Shown here piece after piece: positions 15,712-25,071 of a stretch of DNA of 64,000 nucleotides. How positions within the stretch are numbered: position 1 is the stretch's first letter; every line of letters starts with the position of its first letter. The position numbers and the translations under genes are program-made. Location: the NCBI GenBank assembly GCA_021325515.1, contig JAJPHC010000028.1, positions 109,019 through 173,018 of the forward strand, in the 5' to 3' direction. The notes under the pieces are model-generated. The model searched no databases. It saw nothing but the letters and a program-made list of their open reading frames with translations, and was not told where the DNA came from. The DNA is from Acidobacteriota bacterium (GTDB lineage Bacteria; Acidobacteriota; Thermoanaerobaculia; Gp7-AA8).

Positions 15712-18432
15712 CTACTGGAATTCGCCTTCGTGGACTCCCGGCGCGGCATCCACGGTCAGCTTCGTCTGCGCCTTGAAGTCGCCGTACTTCATCTTCACGA
15801 CGTACTCGCCGGAAGGGACGAAGACCTTTTCGTTGTCGCCGCGGCCGTCCTTGATCACTTCGTGCGGATCGCCCTGCAGATCCCACACGACGCGGTTCAG
15901 GCCGGCGCGGTTCGTCGCGTCGAGCTCGCGTACCTTGTGGCCCTTCGCATCTTCGATCGTGATCGACACGTCGTCGCCCGGCGTTCCGCTGAGGTAGTAG
16001 TTGATGTACGCGCCGAACGGCGGATTCTTCGCCTTGAACATGTGCGCGCCCCAGATGCCGCCGATGCGATTCTCGTAGAACGCCGTCGCCGGGCGCGGAT
16101 CGAAGAGCACCGCCTTCTCGCCGAGCTTCGCCTGCGTCAACTGCTCGAGTCCCGAGATGTCGTCCATCACGTAAATGCTGCGGCCGTGCGTGCCGATGAT
16201 CAGATCGTGCTCGCGCGGATGGATCTGAATGTCATCGACGGATACCGTCGGCAGATTCCCCTTGATCGACTTCCAGTGCGCGCCGCGGTCGGACGACATG
16301 AAAATGTCGAACTCTGTCCCCACGAACAGAAGGTCGGGATTCACCGGATCTTCGCGGAAGGCCTTGATCGGATGATGCGCCGGAATCTCCGACGCGATCG
16401 GCCGCCACGTCCTGCCTGCATCATCGGTCGCGAAGAGATACGGATGCATGTCGTCGCTGCGATGTCCGTCGATCGCCACGTAGGCGCGCGCCGCATCGAA
16501 GTTCGACGCCTGCACGCGCGACACCCAGAGGCCGCGCGGAACACCGGGCAGGTTCTCGGCCACATTCGTCCACGTCTTGCCGCCGTCGCGCGTCACCTGA
16601 ACGTTGCCGTCATCGGTACCGGCCCAAAGAACGTTGCGGTCCTTCGGCGATTCGCTGATCGCGACGATCGTGCCGTACGTCTCTGCATTCGAGCCCGCCG
16701 TGAGGATCTTCGCCACATCGTGCTGGGTCAGATCGGGTGAGATCACCTCGAAGTTGTCGCCGCGATTCGTGAAGCGGAAGAGAACATTGCCGCCGAAGTA
16801 GAGCGTCTTCGGATCGAAGTGCGAGATGACGAACGGCGTGTTCCAGTTGAAGCGCCACGCCGGTGTTCCTTCCTTCGCGCGCGGCTTCAGATCCTGACGC
16901 TTGCCCGAGACCAGATCGATGCGATTGATGTTGCCGCCCTGCGACTCGGCGTAGATCACATTCGGATTCGTCGGATCGATGGCCGACCAGAAGCCGTCGC
17001 CGCCGTTGACGAACATCCAGTTCGCGTTGGTGATCCCCGCGGCGTTCTTCTTGTCGTCTTCCTCATCGCCGGTCGATGCGCGCGTCATCGACGGCCCGCA
17101 CCAGGTGCCGTTGTCCTGCAGGCCGCCGCAGATGGTGTACGGCTTATCCATTCCGTAGCTGACGTTGTAGAACTCGCCGAGGGGGATGTTGTTCTGGAAG
17201 TCCCACGTCTTCGCTTTGTCGTACGAGAAGTAGATCCCGCCGTCCGTGCCGAGGAGGACGTGGTTCGAGTTCGCGGGATCGATCCACATCGCATGGCAAT
17301 CGCCATGGATGTCGCGCGCTCCCGTGTTGAGAAACGTGCGGCCGCCGTCATCCGACACCGCGGTGCCGAAGCCGAGGACGTAGACGCGCTGATCGTTGTT
17401 GGGATCGACGCGCACTTTCGCGAAGTAGAAGCCGCGCGGCACGAGATCGCTGACGCGCTTCCAGTGCGCGCCGGCATCATCGCTGCGGAAGACGCCGCCG
17501 CTCCTGCTGCGCAGCGTGTCGAGAGGAACGGTCCCGCCGATGTCCGACTCGACGACCGCGAACAGGGTCTTCGGATTCCGGCGATAGATGTCGAGGCCGA
17601 TGCGCCCCGTCTCCGCCGGCAGTCCCTCGGTCAGCTTCTTCCACGTCTTGCCTGCGTCGACCGACTTGTAGATCCCGCTCGTCGCGCCGCCGTTGTCAAA
17701 TCCCCACGGATAGCGCCGGCGCGCCCACATCGCCGCGTACACCGTCGACGGCGTGGATGGATCGACGACGACATCGATCGCGCCAGTCTTCTCGTCGATC
17801 GCGAGCGACTGCTGCCACGTCTTGCCGCCATCGCTCGATTTGTAGATGCCCCGCTCCTTGTTCCATCCCCAGAGATGGCCGAGGACCGCGGCGTAGATCA
17901 CGTCGTCGTTCTTCGGATCGAGTGCGATCTTCGGAATGTCTCCTGAATCGGGAAGACCCATGTTCGTCCAGGTGTCTCCGCCGTCCGCCGACTTGTAGAT
18001 GCCGTTGCCCCACGAGGAGCTGTTGCGCGAGTTTCCTTCGCCGGTTCCGACCCAGACGATCTTCGGATTGTTCTGTGAGATCGCGACGGAGCCCGCCGAC
18101 GCGACTGCTTCCTTGTCGAACACAGGCGTCCATGTCGTCCCGTTGTTCGTCGTGCGAAGCACGCCGCCGGTGCCGACCGCGACGAACATCGTGTAGGGAT
18201 CCTTCTCGTTGACCGCGAAGTCCGCGATGCGGCCGCCCATGTTTGCCGGGCCAATGGCGCGCCACTTCAACGGCTTCGTATCGAGCGGCCCGGTTGCTGA
18301 AGGCCCCGGAACCACTTTTGTGACGGAGGTGACACCTTCCGCGGGATCCTTCGGCGGATTCGTCGGAAGCTGATTCTGCTGCTGAGCGAGTGCAGTCGTT
18401 GCGACAAGAAGAAAGCAGCCAAACAACTTCAT
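15712..18432 (-). CDS. Exported sortilin/VPS10-like Asp-box (BNR) repeat protein
   Basis: The product has 906 residues. The start is taken at 'MKLFGCFLLVATTALAQ', a signal peptide; the longer open frame upstream lacks one. The body is a multi-bladed propeller with at least seven Asp boxes (S/T-x-D-x-G-x-T-W), such as 'KSADGGDTW', 'KSSDGGKTW', 'KSVDAGKTW', 'VTRDGGKTW' and 'ATDDAGRTW'. The last ~90 residues ('DVSITIEDAKGHKVRELDAT', 'PSGEYVVKMKYGDFKA') form a FlgD-like beta domain. Proteins of this type are abundant in Acidobacteriota; they are called glycosyl hydrolases by similarity, but activity is unproven. It is divergent from the UDG gene with 49 bp between starts. Confidence 0.88.
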   Translation of the reverse strand: MKLFGCFLLVATTALAQQQNQLPTNPPKDPAEGVTSVTKVVPGPSATGPLDTKPLKWRAIGPANMGGRIADFAVNEKDPYTMFVAVGTGGVLRTTNNGTTWTPVFDKEAVASAGSVAISQNNPKIVWVGTGEGNSRNSSSWGNGIYKSADGGDTWTNMGLPDSGDIPKIALDPKNDDVIYAAVLGHLWGWNKERGIYKSSDGGKTWQQSLAIDEKTGAIDVVVDPSTPSTVYAAMWARRRYPWGFDNGGATSGIYKSVDAGKTWKKLTEGLPAETGRIGLDIYRRNPKTLFAVVESDIGGTVPLDTLRSRSGGVFRSDDAGAHWKRVSDLVPRGFYFAKVRVDPNNDQRVYVLGFGTAVSDDGGRTFLNTGARDIHGDCHAMWIDPANSNHVLLGTDGGIYFSYDKAKTWDFQNNIPLGEFYNVSYGMDKPYTICGGLQDNGTWCGPSMTRASTGDEEDDKKNAAGITNANWMFVNGGDGFWSAIDPTNPNVIYAESQGGNINRIDLVSGKRQDLKPRAKEGTPAWRFNWNTPFVISHFDPKTLYFGGNVLFRFTNRGDNFEVISPDLTQHDVAKILTAGSNAETYGTIVAISESPKDRNVLWAGTDDGNVQVTRDGGKTWTNVAENLPGVPRGLWVSRVQASNFDAARAYVAIDGHRSDDMHPYLFATDDAGRTWRPIASEIPAHHPIKAFREDPVNPDLLFVGTEFDIFMSSDRGAHWKSIKGNLPTVSVDDIQIHPREHDLIIGTHGRSIYVMDDISGLEQLTQAKLGEKAVLFDPRPATAFYENRIGGIWGAHMFKAKNPPFGAYINYYLSGTPGDDVSITIEDAKGHKVRELDATNRAGLNRVVWDLQGDPHEVIKDGRGDNEKVFVPSGEYVVKMKYGDFKAQTKLTVDAAPGVHEGEFQ

Positions 18433-18481
18433 CGTTCTTTGATCTCCTCTCGGACGGGCGATTGTACGATGCACGCCGCGC

Positions 18482-19168
18482 ATGTCCCGCTTCGATCGCT
18501 TTCTCAGGGAGCTCTCCGCGACTCCCGTCTCCGAGCGCGCCTGCAACCAGTTCTCGCGGATCGAGGGCGATCTGCGCGGGAATGCGGTGCGCCGCCGCAA
18601 TCTGCGCCTTTACCTCGAGGAGCTCGATGCCATCGGGCCGCGCATGCTGCTCATCGGCGAAGCGGTCAGCCATCGCGGCGGACGTCTCACCGGCATCGCG
18701 TTCGTGAGTGAAGCGCTGATGCTTGCCGGCGTGCCCACGCGCAGCGGCCTCGTTCTCGGCGCCGATCACGGGTATCGCAAGGCGACCCTGGGACCGAAGT
18801 TGTCGACCGAGGCGAGTGCGACGATGGTGTGGGAAACGATTCGGGAGATCGCGCCGCTGCCGCTGCTGTGGAACGCATTTCCGTTTCACCCGTTTCAAGC
18901 GGGCAATCCGCTGTCGAACCGCGTCCCGTCGCCGGCGGAGCTCGAGATCGGATCGCGCTTCATCGCACGGCTGGCGCGGCTCTTCGATTTCGAGCTGATC
19001 GTCGCGATCGGCAATCAGGCATCGTCATCGCTGGCGAAGATGGGAATTCCGCACGAGAAGGTGCGCCATCCGTCGATGGCGGGGAAGCCTCAGTTTGTTG
19101 CGGGGATGGCGCGGCTGGGGGATCGTTTTCGGGATGAAGCAGAGGCCCCTCACCCCTGGCCCCGCTAG
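18482..19168 (+). CDS. Uracil-DNA glycosylase superfamily protein
   Basis: The product has 228 residues with no signal peptide. Motif 1 is '[19 protein letters not shown]' (GEA in place of GEAPG), the middle strand '[11 protein letters not shown]' has the Asn and the His-Pro common to UDG folds, and the last motif is '[11 protein letters not shown]'. It should excise uracil or related damaged bases in base-excision repair, but the motif set differs from classical Ung, so specificity is open. Its stop and the stop of the convergent moaA share the palindrome CTAG at 19165-19168. Confidence 0.82.
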   Translation: MSRFDRFLRELSATPVSERACNQFSRIEGDLRGNAVRRRNLRLYLEELDAIGPRMLLIGEAVSHRGGRLTGIAFVSEALMLAGVPTRSGLVLGADHGYRKATLGPKLSTEASATMVWETIREIAPLPLLWNAFPFHPFQAGNPLSNRVPSPAELEIGSRFIARLARLFDFELIVAIGNQASSSLAKMGIPHEKVRHPSMAGKPQFVAGMARLGDRFRDEAEAPHPWPR

Positions 19169-20166
19169 CCGCCGATGTGCCACATCTCGACTTTGCGCGA
19201 CGACGGGAGATCGGCGCGCAATTCGGAATAGCGATCGTCGCGCGTCCGCCACACGGATGTGATCACGTTGCGAATCGCATCGTCATCGGCGCCGCTGCGC
19301 ACGAGCGCGCGCAGATCGCGGCCTGAAGAAGCGAAGAGGCAGGTGAACAGCTCCCCATCCGCGGAGAGGCGCGCGCGTGTGCACGCGCCGCAGAACGGAC
19401 GGGTGACCGACGTGATGACGCCGATCTCTCCCGCACCATCGGCGTAGCGCCAGCGTTCCGCGACTTCGCCCGCGTACGCCGGCGCAATCGGTTCGAGCGG
19501 CCATTCGCGCGAGATCGTCTCGAGGACTTCGCTGCCCGGCACCACTTCATCCATGCGCCAGCGATTCGACGATCCGACATCCATGAACTCGATGAAGCGG
19601 ACGATGTGCCCCGTCCCGCGAAACTGTTTCGCCAGAGGAAGGATCTCGCGCTCGTTCAGACCGCGCTTGAGCACAGCATCGATCTTGACCGGTGCGAGCC
19701 CCGCAGCGGCTGCGTTGTCGATCGCGCGCAGGACGTCGGCGGCGCCGAAGCTCGCATCCGTCACCCGGCGGAACGTCGCGTCGTCGATCGCATCGAGACT
19801 GATCGTGATCCGCTTCAGCCCTGCTTCCGCGAGCGCCTTCGCTTTCTCGCGCGTCAGCAGCACGCCGTTGGTCGTGAGTGCAAGATCGCGCAGCCCGTCG
19901 ATGCCCGCCAGCATCGCGATCAGTTTCTCGACATCGCGGCGCAGCAACGGCTCACCGCCGGTGAGCCGGATCTTCTCCACGCCCGCCGCGACGAAGAGGC
20001 GCGCGATGCGCTCGATCTCTTCGAAGGTGAGCAGCTCCGCGCGGTCCATGAAGGCGAAGTCGCGGCCGAAGACTTCGCGCGGCATGCAGTAGACGCAGCG
20101 AAAGTTGCATCGATCGGTGATCGAGATCCGAAGGTCGTGCAGCGGGCGTGAGAGGGAATCGAGCAT
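19165..20166 (-). CDS. moaA: GTP 3',8-cyclase (molybdenum cofactor biosynthesis protein A)
   Basis: The product has 333 residues. The radical-SAM cluster motif is Cys20-x3-Cys24-x2-Cys27 ('CNFRCVYC'), with 'GGEPLLRRD' for SAM binding. The second cluster is Cys259-x2-Cys262-x13-Cys276. The C-terminal Gly-Gly that is essential in MoaA is present ('MWHIGG'). It converts GTP to 3',8-cyclo-7,8-dihydro-GTP, the first step of molybdopterin synthesis. No other moa, mog or moe gene is in the window, although a molybdoenzyme lies at 51.5-52.6 kb. It is last in a leftward unit with the esterase (8 bp gap) and flavin reductase genes. Confidence 0.96.
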   Translation of the reverse strand: MLDSLSRPLHDLRISITDRCNFRCVYCMPREVFGRDFAFMDRAELLTFEEIERIARLFVAAGVEKIRLTGGEPLLRRDVEKLIAMLAGIDGLRDLALTTNGVLLTREKAKALAEAGLKRITISLDAIDDATFRRVTDASFGAADVLRAIDNAAAAGLAPVKIDAVLKRGLNEREILPLAKQFRGTGHIVRFIEFMDVGSSNRWRMDEVVPGSEVLETISREWPLEPIAPAYAGEVAERWRYADGAGEIGVITSVTRPFCGACTRARLSADGELFTCLFASSGRDLRALVRSGADDDAIRNVITSVWRTRDDRYSELRADLPSSRKVEMWHIGG

Positions 20167-20174
20167 TTGCCCGA

Positions 20175-21008
20175 CTACAGCTTATACAGAAACTCGAGCA
20201 TCATCGGCGCTCTGGCCGCCCAGGCCCGCTCGCTGTGATCCGCGCGGCGGTCCTCGTAGTACTTCAATTGCTCTTCCCCCCAGCCGTTCTTCTTCAGGCG
20301 ATCGCGCAGCGCACGTGCGTCCTGCAGCGCGTTGAAGCCTTCGCGGCCGCCGGTATCGAGCCAGATGCGCGGCCGTTCGCCGCGAAAACGATCGGCTTCG
20401 CTCAGGATGACGCGGTTGTCCCACCAGACGGAGGGCGACATGATCGCGGCGACGGAGAATGCCGCCGGCTGCGTCAGCGCGACGTGCGCCGTGAGCAGCC
20501 CGCCGAGGGAAGAACCGCCGATGCCTGTGCCCTCGCGGCCGGGCTCCGTTCGATAGCCATCATCGATCAGCGGCTTCAGCTCTTCGAGCAGCATCCGCGC
20601 GTAGTCGGCGGCGCGCCCTCCCGCTTTGTGCGCGGCGTCGCGCGTCGGCGTGTACTCGTCGATGCGCTGGGCTCCCATGTTGTCGATGCCGATGATGATC
20701 ATCGGCCGCGCCTTCCGCTCCGAGATCACTGCATCGGCTGCTTCAGCGAGACGCCAGTGCTGTCCCGGAATGAAGGAGCGTTTCGGATCGAAGAGATTCT
20801 GGCCGTCCTGCATGTAGAGCACGGGATAGCGTCGATCGGCGTGCTCGTCGTAACCGGGCGGCAGATAGATCGTCACTTCACGCGTGTTGGCGAAGATCTT
20901 CGAAGTGAACGAGAGCGTCTCCAGGCGTCCACGGCGGACGACGAGACGGCGGTTTTTCTTGCTGCGGAACGCGCGCTTCAACGCGCGACGGAACGAGGCT
21001 GTGGGCAT
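20175..21008 (-). CDS. Enterochelin-esterase-like alpha/beta hydrolase
   Basis: The product has 277 residues without a clear signal peptide and with a basic N-terminus. It follows the esterase D/Fes pattern (PF00756): '[14 protein letters not shown]', '[14 protein letters not shown]', the nucleophile elbow 'GGSSLGG' with Ser167, a likely acid in 'WLDTGGREG' and a terminal His in 'ADHSERAW'. It probably hydrolyses esters of small acids or sugars; the substrate is unknown. Five bp separate it from the flavin reductase gene upstream, so it is the middle gene of an operon ending in moaA. Confidence 0.87.
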   Translation of the reverse strand: MPTASFRRALKRAFRSKKNRRLVVRRGRLETLSFTSKIFANTREVTIYLPPGYDEHADRRYPVLYMQDGQNLFDPKRSFIPGQHWRLAEAADAVISERKARPMIIIGIDNMGAQRIDEYTPTRDAAHKAGGRAADYARMLLEELKPLIDDGYRTEPGREGTGIGGSSLGGLLTAHVALTQPAAFSVAAIMSPSVWWDNRVILSEADRFRGERPRIWLDTGGREGFNALQDARALRDRLKKNGWGEEQLKYYEDRRADHSERAWAARAPMMLEFLYKL

Positions 21009-21013
21009 GGGCT

Positions 21014-21487
21014 TCAGAACCGGATCTCGCGATAGCCGCCCCGATAGTAAACGAGCGGCTCCCCTTCCTCCGTGGTTGCGCCGACGATCTCGCCGACAAA
21101 TATCGTGTGATCGCCGCCTTCGAGCTTGCTGCTCACACGACAGGACAACCTCGTGATTGCCCCGGCAATCAACGGCAGATCCAGTTCCCCTTTTACGATT
21201 TCCATGCCTGCGAACTTGTCCTCGGCCCGCGATGCGAAACGATTGGACACATCAGCCTGCTTGCTGTTGAGGATGCTCACGCCGAACTTGCCCGCGCCTG
21301 CAATGGCGTCGTGGGTCTTCACTGTTTTCTCGATGCAGATCAGCACGAGCGGCGGATGGAGCGACAGCGAGGAGAATGCGGCGACCGTCATCCCGTAAGG
21401 CTTTCCCTCATGTTCGGTCGTCACCACCGTCACACCACTGGCGAAATGCGACATGGCCAGCTTGAACAACGCGTCATCGATCGGCAT
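21014..21487 (-). CDS. Flavin reductase family protein
   Basis: The product has 157 residues from the ATG at 21487, which has GCAGGAG at good spacing; an ATG further upstream adds an unconserved leader. Conserved features are 'HFASGVTVVTTEHEGKPYGMTVAAFSSLSLHPPLVLICI', shown here as two joined motifs, and 'DHTIFVGEIV..EEGEPLVYYRGGYR' near the end. Such proteins reduce FMN or FAD with NAD(P)H for partner monooxygenases, or bind flavin themselves. No oxygenase partner is visible. It is first in the flavin reductase-esterase-moaA unit and divergent from the DUF4097 gene. Confidence 0.9.
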   Translation of the reverse strand: MPIDDALFKLAMSHFASGVTVVTTEHEGKPYGMTVAAFSSLSLHPPLVLICIEKTVKTHDAIAGAGKFGVSILNSKQADVSNRFASRAEDKFAGMEIVKGELDLPLIAGAITRLSCRVSSKLEGGDHTIFVGEIVGATTEEGEPLVYYRGGYREIRF

Positions 21488-21576
21488 CAAGGCTCCTGCT
21501 GTTGGGAATCGAAAACCGGATCTTACAAACTTTTGAGCCCGCCGGGCGTATATCGAAGTCGAAACAGGAGGAAACC

Positions 21577-22530
21577 ATGAAACGCACACTCGCACTCGCC
21601 GCAACGATCGTCCTCGCTTCGGCGCTGCACGCCGAGTCGCACGACGTCATCAAGCGGGGCTTCAATGTGGGAGACGGCGGGACGCTGCATCTCCAGGCGG
21701 GGATCGGCGATGTGAAGATCGTCAGCGGCGGAACCGGCGTCGCGATCGAGATTCAGCGCGATGCGGATCGCGAGTCGTACCTCAAACGGCATACCGTCAC
21801 GTTTTCCCAGAACGGAAACGACGTCACGGTGACTGGCAAGTACGAGTCGACGCTGCGGATTCTCAGCTTCGGCGATCCGCTCCGCGTCCGCTACAACGTC
21901 CGCGTTCCGGCGCACTACAACGTCGAAGTCGACACCTCCGGCGGCAATGTCGATCTCGCCGACCTGAATGGCAACGTCAACGCTCACACCTCGGGCGGCG
22001 ATGTGCGGACGGGCAAGATCAGCGGCACCGTCACGCTCGCGACCTCGGGAGGAGACGTCGAGCTCACCGGCGCGAACGGCAAGCTGTCGGTGCACACCTC
22101 GGGCGGCACGATTCGCATCGGGGATGCAACCGGACCTGCAGAGCTGAAGACCTCCGGCGGTTCGATCAAAGTCGATCGGATCGGGGGCGATCTCTATGCG
22201 CGTACTTCCGGCGGCTCGATCAAGATCGAAGAAGCACGCGGTGCGGTCGATGCGTCGACGTCCGGCGGATCGGTGAGCGCGAGGTTTGTCGCAGCGCCGC
22301 AGGCGGACTCGAAGCTCTCGACGTCCGGCGGCAGCATCACGGTCTCGCTGCCGGCGAACGCGAATCTCGATCTCGATGCGCACGCGAGCGGCGGCGGCGT
22401 CGACAGCGAGCTGCCGGTCACCGTCACCGGCAAGCATGACGAAGATTCGCTCAACGGCAAGATCAACGCAGGCGGGCCGAAGCTCGTGCTCCGCACGTCG
22501 GGCGGCAGCATCAACGTACGCCGGTTGTAA
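21577..22530 (+). CDS. Exported DUF4097 beta-repeat protein
   Basis: The product has 317 residues. The start is the ATG after AGGAGGAAACC, giving the signal peptide 'MKRTLALAATIVLASALHAE'. The mature part is a right-handed beta-solenoid of ~20-residue turns, most carrying 'TSGGS' or 'TSGGD' at the same corner (about ten copies from residue ~130 to the end). This is the DUF4097 adhesin-like family. It is probably periplasmic or surface-exposed; in many bacteria such genes accompany stress-response regulators, but none is next to it. The DUF4337 gene starts 9 bp downstream, so the two are likely one transcript. Confidence 0.88.
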   Translation: MKRTLALAATIVLASALHAESHDVIKRGFNVGDGGTLHLQAGIGDVKIVSGGTGVAIEIQRDADRESYLKRHTVTFSQNGNDVTVTGKYESTLRILSFGDPLRVRYNVRVPAHYNVEVDTSGGNVDLADLNGNVNAHTSGGDVRTGKISGTVTLATSGGDVELTGANGKLSVHTSGGTIRIGDATGPAELKTSGGSIKVDRIGGDLYARTSGGSIKIEEARGAVDASTSGGSVSARFVAAPQADSKLSTSGGSITVSLPANANLDLDAHASGGGVDSELPVTVTGKHDEDSLNGKINAGGPKLVLRTSGGSINVRRL

Positions 22531-22539
22531 ACTCTGTTC

Positions 22540-23103
22540 GTGGCGGAAAACAACGACGAACATTCCGGTCTGAACAACTTCGTCGCCGTGCTCGTTGCGA
22601 TCACGGCGACGTTCATGGCCATCTGCAACATCAAGGATGGGAACATCACGCAGGCGATGGCGCAGGCGCAGGCCAACGCCGTCGATGCCTGGTCGTATTA
22701 CCAGTCGAAGAGCACGAAGCAGAATCTGGCCGAGTCTGTGCTCGATCAACTGACGATCCAGCGCGAATTCGCCAGCGGTCCCGCTCGCGACGCCATCGAG
22801 AAGAAGGTCGCGCTCTACGAATCGAATGTGAAGCGTTACGAGAGCGAGAAGGCGGCCATCAAGACGAAGGCCGAGGGATTTCAGAAGGAGTACGACGCGC
22901 TGAACGTGCACGACGATCAGTTCGACATGTCGGACGCCGCGTTCTCCGTCGCACTGGCAATCCTCGGCGTCACCGCCCTGACGAAGAAGAAGTGGCTGTT
23001 CGCCGTCGCGATCGCGTTCCTGCTCTTCGGCTTCTTCTTCGGCGCCGCCGGCTTCCTCGGCTGGACCGTCCATCCGGATTTCATCGCCCGGTGGCTGTCC
23101 TGA
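22540..23103 (+). CDS. DUF4337 membrane protein
   Basis: The product has 187 residues and starts with GTG, 9 bp past the DUF4097 stop. An N-terminal membrane helix ('FVAVLVAITATFMAICNI') is followed by the family signature 'ANAVDAWSYYQSKSTKQ', a long charged coiled-coil region (about 75-130), and two C-terminal membrane helices ('AAFSVALAILGVTAL' and 'WLFAVAIAFLLFGFFFG'). The function of the family is unknown. It ends 8 bp from the stop of a convergent gene, with no room for a terminator. Confidence 0.87.
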   Translation: MAENNDEHSGLNNFVAVLVAITATFMAICNIKDGNITQAMAQAQANAVDAWSYYQSKSTKQNLAESVLDQLTIQREFASGPARDAIEKKVALYESNVKRYESEKAAIKTKAEGFQKEYDALNVHDDQFDMSDAAFSVALAILGVTALTKKKWLFAVAIAFLLFGFFFGAAGFLGWTVHPDFIARWLS

Positions 23104-23111
23104 AACGCTGC

Positions 23112-24491
23112 CTAACCGAGGATCGCGCGGGCCGCGGCTCTCGCGCTCAGTAGCGCGGCATCGGACAGCAGGCCTTCGTCTCCGACCCAGTCGCCGGCGA
23201 GATAGAGGCCGCGAATCGGCGTCACGGGCGAGGGCCGCTTTGTCTTCGGCGTGACGAGGGCATTCGACACCGTCATCGCCGGAAGGAAGCGGCGATGCAC
23301 GAGCACATCGCGCCAGCCGGGCTGCATCAGCTCGAGCAATTCTTCGAGCTCGCGCTCGTCGGCGGCGACTTCTGCACGGCGATCATTCCCCTGATCGATC
23401 TCCAGATCGTGCATCGCGGCGCGCTGCGCGCGGTACTTCATCACGTGAATCAGCGCGCCACCCTTCGGCGTCAACTGTGCGGCGGCCGAATGCACCGAGA
23501 AGTAGAGCGGCTTGTCGATGCCGAGCGCGAACGTATCCTTCGGCCGCGGCAAGGACGACAGCGCGACATCGAGGCATGTCGCCTCGACCGGTTGCAGCGA
23601 GGACCATTCCTTCGCGAGCGAGTCGTCGCCGCCGGCTCGCAACATCTCCGCGGCACTCGAAGGCTCGACCGCGAGCAGCACGTCGGCGGCCGGGATCTTC
23701 GCGCCCGGCTCGTATTCCGGGATCGCATCCGGCAGCGCGACGGACTGCGTGTCGTTGCGATCCTCGAGCTCGAGGCCGCCGAGCTCCACACCTTTGACCT
23801 CGCCGTCATGCACGACGGCCACGACGCGGTTGCTCGAGACGAAGTTCACTCCCGACGCGACGGCGAGACTGTGCAGACTGTCGACGAGCTTCTGCCACCC
23901 CTCGTCGACATAAGTCACTTTCGACCGTGCAATCTGCAGCTGACGGATGGCGAATGCGGCACTGAGCGACCTGGTATCGCAGCAGTACGTGCTGAGACGG
24001 ATGAGTCCGCGAACAAAGTCGCGAACGCGCTCGTTGACCACATTGCGATCGAGCCATTCGTCCGCGGTCAGATCAGCAGCCTGTTTCGCGTCCATGCGGC
24101 CCATCCGCAACAGGAGTGCTGCCGCTTCCCGCTTCGCAGAGAACGAAAGGAGCGAGGTCGCGAGAATCGACCACGGCGTAACCGGAAGCCGGTACCGTTC
24201 GTCATGAAAGAGTGCAGTGCCCGCGAGCCGGGGCACTCCGCCGCGGATGGGAACGCCGAGCTCGCGAAAGACCATCGACGCTCCGCCGCCCCGATAAAGA
24301 GCATGAGGACCGAGATTGAAACGGAAGCCGCGGCGCAAATGCGTGATCGCACGTCCGCCGAGGTAACGACGCCGTTCGAAGATGGTGACGGATTTCCCGG
24401 CCCGCGCCAGATAGATCGACGCCGCCAGTCCTGCCAGTCCCCCGCCGACTACGATGACGTGTTTACGCAACAAATGCCGATGGTAGCGCAC
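23112..24491 (-). CDS. Amine-oxidase/phytoene-desaturase-type FAD oxidoreductase
   Basis: The product has 459 residues. The N-terminal FAD loop is 'VIVVGGGLAGLAASIYLARA', followed by 'RRRYLGGRA'; the C-terminal FAD contact is 'IRGLYLAGDWVGDEGLLSDA'. This is the NAD(P)/FAD amino-oxidase clan that includes carotenoid desaturases and isomerases. No carotenoid synthesis genes are nearby, so the substrate is unknown. The ATG at 24491 places eight residues before the first strand; a downstream TTG start is possible. It is divergent from the small exported protein at 24.5 kb. Confidence 0.85.
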   Translation of the reverse strand: MRYHRHLLRKHVIVVGGGLAGLAASIYLARAGKSVTIFERRRYLGGRAITHLRRGFRFNLGPHALYRGGGASMVFRELGVPIRGGVPRLAGTALFHDERYRLPVTPWSILATSLLSFSAKREAAALLLRMGRMDAKQAADLTADEWLDRNVVNERVRDFVRGLIRLSTYCCDTRSLSAAFAIRQLQIARSKVTYVDEGWQKLVDSLHSLAVASGVNFVSSNRVVAVVHDGEVKGVELGGLELEDRNDTQSVALPDAIPEYEPGAKIPAADVLLAVEPSSAAEMLRAGGDDSLAKEWSSLQPVEATCLDVALSSLPRPKDTFALGIDKPLYFSVHSAAAQLTPKGGALIHVMKYRAQRAAMHDLEIDQGNDRRAEVAADERELEELLELMQPGWRDVLVHRRFLPAMTVSNALVTPKTKRPSPVTPIRGLYLAGDWVGDEGLLSDAALLSARAAARAILG

Positions 24492-24553
24492 TTTGCAAGC
24501 CGAACCGGAGCCATGGCAGAATGCCTCGCGGGTTCGCGGTATCCATTGTCCTC

Positions 24554-24970
24554 ATGAAAAACTCCTTACGCTCGATGGCAGCAGCGGTTGTCATCACTCT
24601 GATCTCGGCAGCCGTGCCATCGCACGCGGCAACTGTGAACGACTTCTACAAGTCGCTCCTCAAGCGCGGCGTGGAACACGTCAACAGTGGAAACTTCGAA
24701 GCCGCAGCGAGTGAGTTGAAGCTGGCCTCGTTCGGACTCCTCGACTCGATTCCTCTTTACGAAACCGCCCAGATCTACCTCACGATCGCCGCCCAGCACC
24801 TCGGCCGCGAACCGCAGGCACGCGCGGCCGCAACGCACGTCGTCGCCGCCGATCGCATCGAAGCGCACTACGCCAAACTCGACCTGCCGGAGAAAACGCG
24901 CAAGGAATTCGAGACGATCGCGCAGAAGATGCTGACGGATGTGCAGTGGAAGATGTTGGAGAAGCCGTGA
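24554..24970 (+). CDS. Small exported protein with a TPR-like helical repeat
   Basis: The product has 138 residues from the ATG at 24554. The leader 'MKNSLRSMAAAVVITLISAA' ends in 'SHAA', a good signal-peptidase site. The mature protein is all helix; 'KRGVEHVNSGNFEAAASELK' and 'YETAQIYLTIAAQHLGREPQ' look like one and a half tetratricopeptide units. It probably binds another periplasmic protein. No family name is offered. It ends at a long inverted repeat shared with the convergent histidine kinase gene. Confidence 0.7.
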   Translation: MKNSLRSMAAAVVITLISAAVPSHAATVNDFYKSLLKRGVEHVNSGNFEAAASELKLASFGLLDSIPLYETAQIYLTIAAQHLGREPQARAAATHVVAADRIEAHYAKLDLPEKTRKEFETIAQKMLTDVQWKMLEKP

Positions 24971-24972
24971 TT

Positions 24973-25060
24973 GGTTACGCGGGCTCGCGGGTGCGCGGGC
25001 TCGCGGTGGCTTCACCGTAACGCGAGATCAAACACCGCGAGCCCGCGAGCCCGCGTAACC
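24973..25060. repeat. Long inverted repeat at a convergent junction (GGTTACGCGGGCTCGCGG family)
   Basis: The left arm starts ggttacgcgggctcgcgg and repeats gcgggctcgcgg; the right arm is its reverse complement, ending gagcccgcgtaacc. It lies between two converging stops and should fold in either transcript. A related element is at 38672-38742. Confidence 0.8.
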
Positions 25061-25071
25061 GCAAGTCCGCA

